NCBI GenBank assembly: GCA_002633005.1
Contig: NMRA01000100.1
Coordinates: 359,966 to 423,965, forward strand
Length of the DNA: 64,000 bases
Origin: Phoronis australis
Lineage: Eukaryota > Phoronida > Phoronidae
Direction of reading: 5' to 3'
Made by a program: the position numbers and the translations under genes. Below are positions 11,014 to 22,599 of the stretch, piece by piece. How positions within the stretch are numbered: the first letter of the stretch is position 1; each line of letters begins with the position of its first letter. Under the pieces are notes generated by a model that had not been told where the DNA came from, made no database searches, and saw nothing but the letters and a program-made list of their open reading frames with translations.

Positions 11014-14000
11014 CTGAAACAATATGAGACACAATTTCAATTTTGACCATGCAAAGGATGTCAGTGTTGATGCTGAAGTTCACAGATTCTCAGTGAAAAT
11101 GAGTTGTAGCCATCTTCTAGACAACAAATAACCAGCCTAGCCAGTCAGCTGGACCTGATATACACCACTGTTTAGATTTCACTAACAAAAAGTGTTATAC
11201 AGCCAGTTCTGTGATGATTGCGACAATTTGTCATAAAATTCTGATAACTGGACAAACAAACAAAAGCATGATTATTTTTAGCTTGAAAGTCCTTTAAAGT
11301 TAGTCATTTCAACCAAATAGCATAGGTGTAGGATTGGGAGAATTTGATGGCTGGGGGGAGTGCTCAATTTTCATTTTTATTTTCAAATGAAGTTTGTAAG
11401 TTGAAACTTTGATCAATTGTTAACAAAATTGGCACTTATTAACACGCAGAATATTTGGGGTGGCGGAAACCTATCTATGCCCACCCCCCACCAACATTTT
11501 GGTTGAGGGAGCGCTTGGTCCCTTGTGCCCCACTTCCTACGTCTATGAATAGTGGGAGATTCAAAAGAGGAGTGCTTTGTTGGATATTAAAACTGACCCG
11601 GCTGCAGGTACATGTATTATTATACAGCTCTCTGAGGACAAATAACAGAAGCAGGCAGACAATGAGAGTTCACCTTTCTTCATTCGTTTTTCTATAAGAA
11701 CTTTCAGTTGCATTGCCTGGTGGTTCTGTGGTTCAACGTGCAAAATTGCATTGGCATATTTCGACGCTTTGTTGTAATCCTAGAAAAAGAAAACAACAAA
11801 CAGCAATGAGCACATTCGAGTGACTCTAACAGAAATGTCAAGACATCTTTTGTATTTGCATGAATGAACCACCCATAGATATAACAAGCAATAAGAAATT
11901 GTCAAATTCAGACAAGTGCTACAAGGTGTAATAGCAGAATAACACTTTAAGAATAGGTCACAAAAAGCATAGTTGGTTCTGGTCTTTTTGAAAATCGAGT
12001 CGGCGGTGTGGTATACTCACTTTTTCAAAAATGTATATCCACCAGGAGACAAACAGAAATGATGCGGGATTTGTATTTATTCATTGCTTGGCAAATCATG
12101 GTGCTTCAAACCTTCTTCACCCTTGATTTTGTGCCTTTGTGCAGTTTTCAAAAACAACCAACAGACTTTGGATGAAATTGATGTGGGAGGGCCACTTCAT
12201 TTTTAGTCAGGTAGCAGAGATCTCAACAAAATAAGTCAGGTAGCAGAGATCTCAACAAAATAAGTCAAGGTATAGGCCAAAGCCAACTGCTTTTTGACCT
12301 TAGAGGACATTGAATGAAGACAGAAAGAGAGAATCTGTCATTGTTAATGATAAAAAATATTTCAGGTCATACAATACTGTAAATGCCTATTGAGGAGGTA
12401 AATAATCAATATCTGACCTTTTATTGGAACAACTAATGATGGGTAGTGCACATTTATGAAAAATATGAGCAGACTGAAAACAAAATTTACATGTAAGAAT
12501 AATAACATAAACAAAACCTCACTCCATTTTTCTTTTACAGCTATCAAAGAAACTCTATAGGAGGACTACTCACTTTTAACCGGAGACAACCTATCGCTAA
12601 GTAGTACAGATAGTCTCTTTTCGCGTGATCGTCGCGACTGTTTTTGTACAGACCTTGGGAAAGAAATTTATTCAGTTAATCAATAGGTACTGAAGGATAG
12701 AACCAGAGCCAGGGGTGACGGAGAAGACAGTGTGGCCTAGTGTGATAGGTGCCCGCTTTCTTTACTCGAGGTTCGATTCCCACTTGGTCACAATGCTAAG
12801 CCCTTGAGTCAAGTTTCCAGCTTCTAAGCTAAGTTTTAACTACAAATTAATGAAGCACAAAAATGATTCCAGGTGATCAGTGCAATGGGCCCACATGCGC
12901 CTGGTACAACGTGTATCAGACTGTCTGTGATTGTTTTAAAAAAATCCTAATTCATACAAAAATTAAGACTCATTTTTTTGCTTCACATAATCATGTTTCC
13001 TTTGGTTTTTGAACTCATTATTTTGATCTGCACGTTTCTACCCCACCTTGTTTCTTGTTGGCACAACTTATGTTTGTTTAATTCCCCCGTTCTCACTTGG
13101 TTGTGAAGTCACATGTGCTGTTCTTTGTGAGTATTCGGAGGATATCTCGGGTGTTTGTCTTTCATCTTTGTGTTTTCTTTTGTCATGTGTTTTAACTTCC
13201 CCAAAACTTATTGTTATATTTAGCCTGTTTTTGCACTTCCAGTCTGAGGAAGAGCGCAGTGTTCTGAATGTTTATTTTTTAATATATCTGCACCATCTAC
13301 TTGTATATTCGTCTTTCATTGAATCCATTTCAATTGAAAACATTAAGCAACCACACCACAACCACACACAGTCAATGACAAGTCGAGGTGTACAGCCATT
13401 CAGGCTACGTTCTCACTCGGGACCACCAGAAAAAAGCCAGGGACTAACAGGCCCTCGCGGGTTTCCCAACTAAGCAGGATACGGGGACAAAATTGCAGTT
13501 TTGTTACATAACTTCGACTAAGGTCTATAGCCTTGCACATGGAGAATCAACACGAGGCTTTTCAAACCTCAAGTTGTGCAGTAGCAGTTTAGCATCATGT
13601 CATCAGGGGAAGTGCAACAAAATTACATCTTGCTTCTAATCTTGCAAATGTAACATCAGGCGTCAATGATCTACGCACTATATGCTTCAAGGTACTCAAG
13701 TGTTGTCTAATTACTACTTCTCCAAGTCTCATTTCACACTCAAAAATGGTGGCTTTGAACGTTTTAAATTATTTTAGTAATGGCTGAACAGCAGAAAACC
13801 AAAGGCAATTAACAACTGGCCTTATATCTGAAAAACGACATGCCCTACATTCGAATACGAGGCCATATACATATACTAAATGCTTAATTGAACGCTCCCA
13901 GTGTCTGTTACTGACATCGACTTTTAGATTTGTGCATTAAAGGATGAAGTGGAAACTGAATGGCCATGATTGACAATAATTATATACACAGTAGCTTAGA

Positions 14001-16379
14001 GATTAGAGTTTACCTTCTAGAAGTACCAGTCCCTTTTTCATGTCATCGTTGTACTGGCTTCGTACTAAACACCAGGCATAATTGAATTCTGTTTTTTCAT
14101 CAGTTTTTCCAAGTTTGAGACATTCGTTGTACTGGAGCTCAAATTTCTGGAAAAAGACACAAATCTGAGCGACCAAATAAGAGTGAGACTACGCATGCAT
14201 TCGGAGTCCCAAAAATCTGCATTTATGATTTAGTGGTTACAAATCCGCATTCCATCCAAGAAGCAAACTTTTGATGTAGTATTGTAAAATCAGTCTCAAT
14301 TTGTTCTTTACTCAGGTGAGAGGTGATTTCTGGGATTGCAAAGAGCTGACACTTCATTACTTTTCGAGACCATGCTCGGCACACAAAAGGCACCATGTTA
14401 TGCCAGTTTGAAGAGCCTGCCTTGGTCTCGAGGAATAATGGTTCTTTCAAAGTCTTGCAGTCATTTCCAAATTGACTAAGGAACAAATTGAGACAAATTT
14501 CATAACTGTAGTAAGTGGTCTTTAGGAAAACAACAGTTAGTTCTTGTGACGGAAGGCAGGTTTGTCGCTGCTAGTTTATATCCATAACACTGACCACATC
14601 ACTTATTCCAGAGAAATTCAGAAAATACAACCTATTCACAACCTATGGTAAACCGAGTAAATAGTTTTACATTACTGTCATATGTATGTTTTAAATAACA
14701 AGCCTGAGATTAGATTCAGACGTCATATCCCCTGGCGCGAGCAGTATAAAACTGGCCAGTTACTGATTTGGGCAACTGAATGAAGGACTGCTCGGAAATT
14801 TGAAGTTTGATTACGGGAGTATTTGCTCGAGTTAGAAGGAATTAGAAACATCAACGACCTCCTAAGGTGTCCCTTTGTTATGTACCATTTCCAACATCAC
14901 GATCTGATCTAGTATCTCGTTTGATTAAACTTGACAAACAAGCCTATTGTGTTGGTACACAATGGTGGGGTAGTAAGCCGGTGAGAGCTTACTATTACAT
15001 AAAGGAATCAGTTGAGACTAATTTCTCCGAAATTCAAACGTTTTTCTCCCTTAATAGTTTTTATGGTGATAGCATTTCATACAAAACACATCTTCTTCAC
15101 GACATATGATGAGTGTCATTTGGAAATAGTATTTTCAAATATCGGTTAGCGTCAGGCGCGCTGTTTACAAAATAATTGCTGGATTACGTGACACTATCAG
15201 ATGAAGGCAGACAATGAGAGAGCTGACTATGTAAACATTGGTTTGCCAACTGTCTCTCCTTGCTATTGCTGTCAAACTGATAATGACATGACTGTGTCCC
15301 AACCAGCCAATCAGTGAAATTGAGATACTCATCCCACAACGCGAGTGCATAATGTATGCGCAAAAGGTACATATAGCAACGTGACTTTGATGGTTTAATC
15401 ACAATGATGCATCTGTTGCAGAAGTGTTTCCGGTGAATCATATGAGCCTCTGTTAGCCACTGGCAATTGCTTGAATGGTTAGCATGCTCGCCAGTTTTAT
15501 GGAGGTCGCTGGTACGATTCCTGGGTTGGGAAAACTCGGCTATTACTACAAATGGCGAAATCGGCAAACGGATCGACTGACAAAGCACTGCCAATTACTA
15601 CGCGTGGACCTTGGATGGCGAGCATGGTGATGGTGAATGATTGTAAAATTTCCAGGAGTCAAGGACCTACATGAGCGACAACCTAGTGTTCACTTGTGTT
15701 GTAGTGGCAAAGATACCAAGGCCAAGGGAAGTTGATGACCTGTACTAGTACGCGAGACAATTAACCTTGTGTTCACCTTCCTGGTGGCGGGCCTGTTCCC
15801 TAGGAAAGGGGGAATGTTGTAGACGTGCTTCCTGTAATCATATAAGCCTCTGTTAGCCACTCGCTAAAGGGCAATTCCCTATTAGCTGAATGGTTAGCAC
15901 ACTCGCCGGTTAGGGGGTTGCTGGTTCGATTCCCGAAAGGGGTAATGTCGGCTATTACTACACATCGTTCACAGAAAAGCTTCCGGCGTATAAAGGGCTT
16001 ATGGGATGGCCACCTTTTACAGCTAGTTGAGACGGTGGCACTGTTTGGGGACAAGACGGATAATAATACAATCTAGTGTGAGTGTGAATTTACTTATTTA
16101 CTGAAATTTTACTGGCAGTGGCAGGCAAGTTACTCAGTAACTTGCCTGCCATCACTATCACTCAGTGATACTATCAGTCAGTAAGTCAGTAAGTGGTCTA
16201 AATCAAAAGTTGGGCGATGTGACAGAAAGCAGCATTATTTACAGACATTTTACGTGACTAGTTTATGGCCGCTTTACTAATATTTACAATTTATACACTC
16301 AGATTTAGGTCCTACGGTAGCAGAGCGACCAAACCTTTAAATCCTGCACACTGACATCTTCGTCGACGATGTCCTCCAT
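10907..16379 (-). CDS. FIS1: FIS1, mitochondrial fission 1 protein (four of five coding exons found)
   Basis: FIS1 is a tail-anchored protein of the mitochondrial and peroxisomal outer membrane. Its two-TPR helical bundle faces the cytosol and helps control DRP1-dependent fission. Exons found on the minus strand: 16335-16379 (start MEDIVDEDVSVQDLK), 14014-14146 (KFELQYNECL ... FNYAWCLVRSQYNDD), 11674-11779 (DYNKASKYTNAILHVEPQNH ... KRMKK) and 10907-11013 (DG then the membrane anchor and LSKKS, stop). All splice phases agree. The order and residues follow human FIS1 (YAWCLVRS, TEPQNNQA, MKKDGL). One exon of about 80 bp, which should encode the RDY..YLA..NYRL part of the second TPR, was not found between 11780 and 14013. 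The phases show it must be 3n+2 bases long. The full protein would be about 155 residues, near the usual 152. An ETS-like CCGGAAG lies just before the start codon. Confidence 0.95.
11674..11779 (-). CDS. FIS1: FIS1 exon 4 (second TPR, C-terminal helices)
   Basis: Acceptor CTAG lies above 11779 and donor GTGAAC below 11674. The exon encodes DYNKASKYTNAILHVEPQNH followed by QAMQLKVLIEKRMKK. This aligns with the human segment EYEKALKYVRGLLQTEPQNN and the helix that follows it. Confidence 0.93.
12205..12262. repeat. 29-bp tandem duplication in a FIS1 intron
   Basis: Two identical 29-bp units that begin AGTCAGGTAGCAGAG lie end to end in the region where the missing FIS1 exon 3 should be. Confidence 0.85.
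12728..12792 (+). mobile_element. tRNA-like SINE head
   Basis: An A-box-like TGGCCTAGTGTGATAGG is followed about 30 bases later by a perfect B box, GGTTCGATTCC. The acceptor-stem pairing is too weak for a working tRNA, so this is most likely the 5' head of a tRNA-derived SINE inserted in a FIS1 intron. Confidence 0.5.
14014..14146 (-). CDS. FIS1: FIS1 exon 2 (first TPR)
   Basis: Acceptor TTTCCAG lies above 14146 and donor GTAAAC below 14014. The exon encodes KFELQYNECLKLGKTDEKTE and then FNYAWCLVRSQYNDDMKKGL, the most conserved part of FIS1 (human FEYAWCLVRSKYNDD). Confidence 0.95.
15421..15570 (+). mobile_element. tRNA-derived SINE, copy 1
   Basis: This copy shares with 15822-16075 the leader TAAGCCTCTGTTAGCCAC (TGAGCC here), the A box TGAATGGTTAGCATGCTC, a degenerate B box GGTACGATTCC and the tail TCGGCTATTACTACA. 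Two diverged copies 400 bp apart with internal pol III boxes indicate a SINE family. It lies in FIS1 intron 1. Confidence 0.7.
15822..16075 (+). mobile_element. tRNA-derived SINE, copy 2 (longer)
   Basis: The A box TAGCTGAATGGTTAGCACAC and the intact B box GGTTCGATTCC are spaced as in a tRNA gene, and a body with TCGGCTATTACTACA follows. The 3' part, AGCTAGTTGAGACGGTGGCA, recurs near 62831 as CTAGTTGAGACAGTGG. This is the most complete copy of the family in the window. Confidence 0.72.
16119..16151. repeat. Perfect 16-bp-arm hairpin with 1-nt loop
   Basis: TGGCAGGCAAGTTACT is followed by one base and then its exact reverse complement. It lies in FIS1 intron 1, next to a short CAGTAAGT microrepeat and just 3' of the SINE. 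The function is unknown. Confidence 0.9.
16335..16379 (-). CDS. FIS1: FIS1 exon 1 (start codon)
   Basis: A 15-codon exon, MEDIVDEDVSVQDLK, ends in AAG before the donor GTTTGG. It matches the human N-terminus MEAVLNELVSVEDLL, and its phase (0) fits exon 2. It was chosen as the start because no upstream in-frame extension is needed and the alignment begins at Met1. Confidence 0.85.
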
Positions 16380-19300
16380 TTCTTCCGGGTTACAAAAGGT
16401 GGCGACCTCTGTGATCAATTTTCAAGACTGATTGGAAACACTGACACGTCAACGCGTCAAGGGACAACCACTGCGAGCCTTATGGGTTAACTGCAGGCTG
16501 TTATAGTTACGAATTTTTCAAACCTGTTATTAGGCTGCTACACGTTATTTTAGACAATTCCCCAAGATAAGACATGCGCATACACTTAGTGAAGGGCAAC
16601 CGTGACCGCCAGGAGAGCATGGACTAAAAACAGTCGGAGCACCACGAGCCGCTCATACGAATGCATTCCATTCCTTAAAATGAATATTTTCAGCACCACT
16701 TGCCATCCTAATTTCGTTTCATTTCTTCAAGAAAACACTATTACGATACCATTTTAAGAGATTCCTGACAAAGCCGTCAACCCTAAGAGACAATTGATTT
16801 CACTTCGGAGGGCCTCCCTACTCACGTGAGGAAATAACTCGGGCTAAGAATCAGCGGGCACCTTCCAAGGACTATACTAGACTAGACTATAAATATAAAA
16901 GGGTCAAAATAATTTCAAAAACAGGAAATGTCTGAGCAGCAACTCATGCTATCCGATCGATGGGTGATAAAACTTAGAAGTCCGCCGGGTTTTCGCCACA
17001 GTGCACGGGTTCCCAATTTCAAAAGGCGGAACTAGAACCGGCGCCCCTTTATCGCTTGCTAAATATGGGTTCATGGAAACAGTTTTGTATTCCGTAAACA
17101 TTGTCTGTTTACATTTAAAAAATCTGAATCAATTTGCTAGGGATAATTTGTGCATCGAAAGCTTTCTCGATCGTCTCGGACTTCAGTTCGAATAAGCCTA
17201 CTGACGGGCCGCGCCCGCGCTAAATTGCCAAATTCAAATGATAAAGCTGCAAGGAAACGAAGGTTGACACGAAGTAAAACACCCTAATGACATAACAGAG
17301 AGGCTCATCTTCATTACAAAAAAAAATAATTGAAGAATTTTCCTCCGTAAAATTAAGAAAATAGAACTTCGCTAAATCATGACGGAGCATCAGTGTACAG
17401 AATACTGCTCTGTTAGGTTTAACGTACATAAACCAGTTGTGTGCATTTGGATAAATGCTCACTAGTTTACAATGAGAGGTTTTCCGGTTTTTCCGCAGTA
17501 CAAGATTGGTGCATAGCGTTGGTTCATTAAGCGCCGGCTAAGAAACTATGGTAATAGTGTGCTCAACTGACCAGGACAGGATAAGTGGTCTGCTGCAATG
17601 AATTGCTTCTCGTTAACAAAGATTCAGCTGTCTTATTGTTTGGCAAATCCCCCAATGACGTCTCGTGGGTACTCGATGTTTTTGACGGGGAGTTACATGT
17701 ACATCTGAACTTGAATGGGATGCCTTTCCATTTAGAGAGTGGACTCGAAAACGGGGAATCTATTTGTAGAAAACTAACCCGTTGTAGGCTAGGATACGAG
17801 TTTTATCAAACTTAACCCTTTAGAATGGATTAGTGGACATCTGAAATTTTAATGCCTGAAGTTCGAAACGATGCAGGAAAAGATGAGTCAACAGTGTCAT
17901 GGTATAGGGTAAAGTGTTACATCGACACGTACATTTTAAAATGTCGACGTTTCAGGTTTAATTACTCTATATCCTGTCATATATCAGCCTGATGAGTGCT
18001 CGTATCGTAGCATATGTGCCTTTGAATGTGAATATTGTGAAATTAGTAGAACTGGTGCAGTTTAAAAACGATCTCATTCATAGAGTTTCACGATCCAAAA
18101 GTGAACCGTGTTGTATCTGGTGCGAATTTGCTGTGACTACAATTGCAGTGTTAGAAAAGGCACCCTTTAATAGGAATCTCGTATATTTTCTCTAGGAGCA
18201 ACCCCCCGGAACTATGAAGGCGTAGAGAACATTACGTGATGGTTAGGACTTCATTTTTCAAAGACTTTTTCAAAACTTTTGTAAACAGAATGAAGGTAGT
18301 GAAGGTAAACCATTAAAAGTACTTCGTTAATGTGACCGGCAAACTTGGTTCAAATTATTTGCTTATAACCTAGATTGTGGAATAATTTATTGACAAGAAA
18401 TATTTTCGTAAATATTATACAATGCTTGAGAAAGTCGGAGTATCGCGGGCACACACTGGCAAGACTCATACATGTACTCATGCTGATGATCTTAAATTTG
18501 TTCATGAAAAGGCAGACAATAAAAATGTGTGTTTCGTGTCAAACTATTTTTCGCAGATCGGTTTGCAGGAATTTGAAATATAACCCAATTCCCGAGGACT
18601 TAATCAGTTAAGTGTAGTCTAGTCTTGCGAAAATTTGTATACGTTGTTTATTTGAGAAAATGTCATGTTGAAAGGGCATGCGATTTTTTAAACATTTTGG
18701 ATGGTTAAAGCTGGTTTGCATTAACATTCATTATGTAATAATTTTAACGAATATTGACCCAAAAAGTGTCTTTAATTGTCCGCGAGCAGTGCAACAACCA
18801 TCGCATTGTTTTTGGCTCAGCTATTAAAAAAACAGCACAACATTACGATTAAAATCTGAATGGTACAAACTGGACGAACGGACACAACATAAAGGAGAAC
18901 TGACCCACATACGATATGTCTGTCGTCGTCCGCAGTTATTCCAATCATTTCAGAACACATTAATTATTATTAGCAAGTGCCCGACGTAATCAAGGAAACT
19001 GCCTTTATCAAACCATGGACTGTGACATTGCAATTAACCAATTAAAAATGAGCAATTTACGGTAGAAATTAAAACTTCAATAATCTGGTGAATGTCGCTC
19101 AATCATTCAATTTTTGGCCTTTTGTTCCGTGTCTCAGTGAATATTCCACCTTGATCTATGCGCTCTTTACTATACTTACATTTTCACGATGTTCACACAC
19201 ACAAATCGTATCAACTCTTGATTGTAATTTGTTTCTTCTTTGTATTTTAAATGCAAACCGTTATGTGTTTAAAAGCACACAATTTTTCGCATTTTGTGAA

Positions 19301-20740
19301 TTTTCCAAGGACCATAAACATGGCCAGTGCACCATAGAGGGCTGAAGGCTATAGCCCCCCCCCCCTCGATCTTATTTCAGTGCTGCGCCCCCATGCCAAA
19401 TAGACAGAAAAATGACCACTAAAATATGAAAATCTTTGCTCCTCGTCGAATAAACTGGGCCTTAGGAGGCCAGGGAAGAACATTGCAGGCGAAATTACAC
19501 GTAAATATGTAAATTTAAATGCGGGAACTTTTTACATTTGAAAAGTGCATCTATGAATGAGGTGCAAAGCGTCAAAATAAAATTACCAGGTGAAAGTAGT
19601 CACGAAACCTTTTCTAATATGCTGCAACTAATTAAACAGCGATCAAAAGCCTGAGTTTTAAAATTCAACTTGAGGAGATCTCATGAGCCATCAATTTAAG
19701 TTACCGTGGATGAAGCTGGTGCCTGTCCGACCGGCTCACAATTGAACTTTTCCATATCTCTGTGATCGCACTCAAGTCCAAATTAAAAAAGGCAAAAGTA
19801 TAAGGTAGGTTCCTGACTTTGCCTTACTTTTTCACTCATGATTTCAAAAATGTTGAAAATGACGTAGCTCATTTCACAATAAAAAGTGGCTCAGATCTGT
19901 CTCGCGATGAGAAAAATCCGGCCAAAATCAGATGCCTCATTGAAAATGCACTGCGATATCTCGCTAAATCCGCTATCGTTCTTCGCGGTGTCCCGTGACC
20001 AGTTTGTCACAGTAGCGACATTTTAAAAAATATTTCAAGTTGGATCACTTGAAAGCTTTTCAATTGTAAATTCGATAAACGACTGCGTTCCTACATTGAC
20101 AAGTAGAAAATGAGATATTTTATCTAGGCCTACCGACTACTCATTCCGGACCAGTCGGGCAGTGAGTGGAAACGAACACTGTTTGCCATGCCCATGCCTC
20201 CTTTTCGATAGCATGCGAGACATCATAGCGCGGGATTTGAAATCTGCCGGCTAAATGACGTAAATGTCGTGCAGATGCGCGGGATCACCCTTAGCAATAG
20301 ACCTGATTACTTCCGTAAATGTATTATTGCGCGTAACGAAATTTCATTAATGGTTTTCGCCAAATTCGTTTGTTTTCAGGAATGAGCACAGAATTTCAGT
20401 ATCTACCACGTAATTGACCAACTCTCTTAATTAGAGGATATTTTTTTACATATTGTTGTAGATTCTTGTTGAGCGAATGAATGTCCCCTTTGACCTCATT
20501 GTGATGCGGCTTTGACTCAGTCCTTTCTTCGAAGTGTTCTTCGCCAATAATGTCATATGCCGATAGTGGAGATGATCAGGGGTAAGAATATCTGCTCAGA
20601 TTTGTCGTGAAGTGATTTGATCACTTTAGATGTTGCTAATAAACTCTTTTTATACATATGTACCACCACAAGTGTTATTTGTTAAGTTTTTGTGATATAA
20701 AAACGACTTTCTTTTTGACGTGAGTAAATGGGCTTGCCTT
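16380..20740. other. Divergent intergenic region between FIS1 and eIF4A
   Basis: FIS1 is transcribed leftward from about 16.4 kb and eIF4A rightward from about 20.7 or 22.8 kb, so promoters for both should lie here or just to the right. I see no further exon with a recognisable product. Open frames at 17585-17815, 17992-18195 and 18375-18611 are short, have no motif and look random. No RNA gene is recognised. Confidence 0.45.
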
Positions 20741-20747
20741 GCCAGTC

Positions 20748-20761
20748 ATGGCGGAAAGCAC
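20748..20761 (+). CDS. Candidate eIF4A first coding exon (option 1)
   Basis: ATGGCGGAAAGCAC before GTGCCG would give M-A-E-S and, when spliced to 23803, T-S-Q-K-G-P-I-D-P. The phase is right for the strong acceptor TTATTTAG, and the start has a good context. The donor is weak (GTGCCG), so this remains only a candidate. The alternative is 22790-22808. Confidence 0.22.
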
Positions 20762-21188
20762 GTGCCGAAGTCATGTATAAAAAATTGCTTAAAAATCTAT
20801 TTAATGAATACGTTTTGTACTGCTTAGGTACCGTTTTTGTATTCGACGAATTTTTTTAAGCATAGTTTGGATCTCTTTCACTAAATTCTTTTCAAAACCT
20901 TGCGGGTGTTGTGAACCGGCTGTCTGATCTTGACGCCGGTACGGTCCTCATCAAATCATGATCAAATGGCATGATCTCTGACGAGCCAAGCCGTTCCTTC
21001 TCAATGCAATCACCATAGGTCGGACTCACGTACGCACTGTGTTTTTATTTAAGTACTCTAAGCAGCGGTGAAGTATAAGCAGATAGGTAGGTCCCTGATT
21101 TAAAAGTGATTTGAAAACCAGCTGCTCCCACTAAAAACTAAGTAACTCAGTAACTGGTTCTCAAGTCAGTGTTGTAGAAAATTTTGGT

Positions 21189-21257
21189 GAGTCTGGGACT
21201 TGAACTCAGGTTGCTCGCGTGAGAGTTGAGCGTCTAAACCAGACCACAGGTGTCCTC
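21189..21257 (-). mobile_element. tRNA-like sequence, probable SINE head or tRNA pseudogene
   Basis: On the minus strand, TGGTTTAGACGCTCAACTC resembles an A box and GAGTTCAAGTCCC a B box at tRNA spacing. The ends pair only partly (CCTGTGG against CCAGACT), so I do not call a functional tRNA. Confidence 0.45.
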
Positions 21258-21301
21258 AGCTTCTGATTGTCTCCAATACTCTAATCAGACTGACTCTAAT
21301 A

Positions 21302-22001
21302 GGCACTAGTTGGATATAATGGACCCTAACTTATTCCAAATAAATCCATTAAATGTAGGTCTAAATGAATGATTTTGGTATCGTTGCATTCCTCAGACAT
21401 CTGGCTATTCGTGCAAATCATTTTCACGACCCTCAATTACTCTAGTCTATAGCTACGCTGTTCCGAACTCGGTCCACTTTAGCCACGCGCATCGTGAAAT
21501 CGGCAGCCATTTCAGGGAACTTACTGTATCTAGCGACATCTATCGGCGATTTGCTACAACATGTGCTGTTCCTTTTTCATCAGTCAACGTCATTGGTCGA
21601 TTTCGTCAATATTATTAACGTCAGTCGTTATTAATCATCTGCTCTCGTCATCACCTTCGTCGTCTCTCTCACGATCGTATCTGTCATCGTCATGTTATCG
21701 TCGTCCATGTTGTCTGATGAAAAAGGAACAGCGCGTGTTGTAGCAAATCGCCGATAGATGGCGCTACATATAGTAAGTTCCCTGAAATGGCTGCTGATTT
21801 CACAATGCGCGTGGCTAACGCTAAAGTGTACCAAGTTCAGAATGGCGTAGTTATAGACTAGAGTAATTGAGGGTCGTGAAAAGGATTTGTATGGATAGCC
21901 AGATGTCTGAGGAATGCAACGATACTAAAATCATTCATTTAGACCTATATTTAGTGGATTTATTTGGAATAAGTTAGGGTCCATTATATCCGACTAGTGC
22001 C
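21302..22001. mobile_element. 700-bp foldback DNA transposon with 8-bp target duplication
   Basis: Two long inverted arms (21302-21583 and 21714-22001, highly similar throughout) flank a loop of about 130 bp. The ends are GGCACTAGT and ACTAGTGCC, exact complements. Directly outside lie two identical 8-bp sequences, CTCTAATA (21294-21301 and 22002-22009), a clean target-site duplication. An 8-bp duplication is typical of the hAT and P superfamilies. There is no transposase, so the element is nonautonomous. Arms of about 280 bp make it a foldback element rather than a usual MITE. Confidence 0.93.
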
Positions 22002-22187
22002 CTCTAATATATATAGATATTCCACAAGCTATGACACTCGTAGGCAACACGTACTCCCTCGGTTCGTTTGGTAGGGGCTACAATACCATCATTTTCTGTA
22101 CGAGTTTCGTTCCGTGTATTTAAACAGGCAGTAGGCCTAATCCAGTCACCGAATGAGAGTTTTCACTATGTCAAAAAACATTCCACT

Positions 22188-22345
22188 CTAAAACGGTAAA
22201 AGTCGAGTAAACAGGTCCCTCTTCGAATAGGCTACCGTAAACCAGTTTTCACGGAATAACGGACGTTGCTGTTACTCAGTGAAAACTGGTTCCTGGCATC
22301 CATTTTCAAGAGGGACCCGTTAACTCGACTTTTACCCTTAAAACT
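22188..22345. mobile_element. Second, smaller foldback element
   Basis: The left arm (22188-22252: ACGGTAAAAGTCGAGTAAAC, then GGTCCCTCTT, then CCAGTTTTCAC) pairs with the right arm (22280-22345: GTGAAAACTGG, then AAGAGGGACC, then ACTCGACTTTTACCC). The arms are about 65 bp with a short loop of under 30 bp. It lies fewer than 200 bp from the 700-bp foldback but has different ends. No target duplication is clear. Confidence 0.85.
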
Positions 22346-22599
22346 ATGACTTAAAAAGTGCTAACTTTATTCAGTGTTTCTTTTTACTTCTACACATCTT
22401 TGATGAATTATTGGTACGACAGTTAGGGTAACTGTGGCGAAGAATTCCAACTCCACTTTTTGGCCATCGTTAACTGTTCACCACATGTGCGGTAACCACA
22501 AAGTATTTCAACTGAGTCACATGAGTTAGGCAAAGGCTAGCGTGAGACTGAGCGAAGCACGTGACGCTGGCTGGCGTGACACTTACAAAATGTTCTGTC

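Larger units (their letters stand above)
10143..11860. repeat. Allelic-looking duplication, right copy (FIS1 3' end)
   Basis: Partner of 8424-10141, 1718 bp. This copy is contiguous with the upstream FIS1 exons, whereas the left copy is contiguous with the sequence beyond the 3' UTR. That is the arrangement expected when two overlapping haplotype contigs are joined without merging. Confidence 0.9.

Noticed and set aside
13048-13473. 141-codon open frame on the plus strand
   Set aside because: No domain or splice context; it lies antisense in a FIS1 intron near a SINE and is probably chance or repeat-derived.
15885-15950. Functional tRNA gene
   Set aside because: The A and B boxes are good, but the acceptor stem and anticodon arm do not pair properly and the sequence continues as a repeated SINE body.
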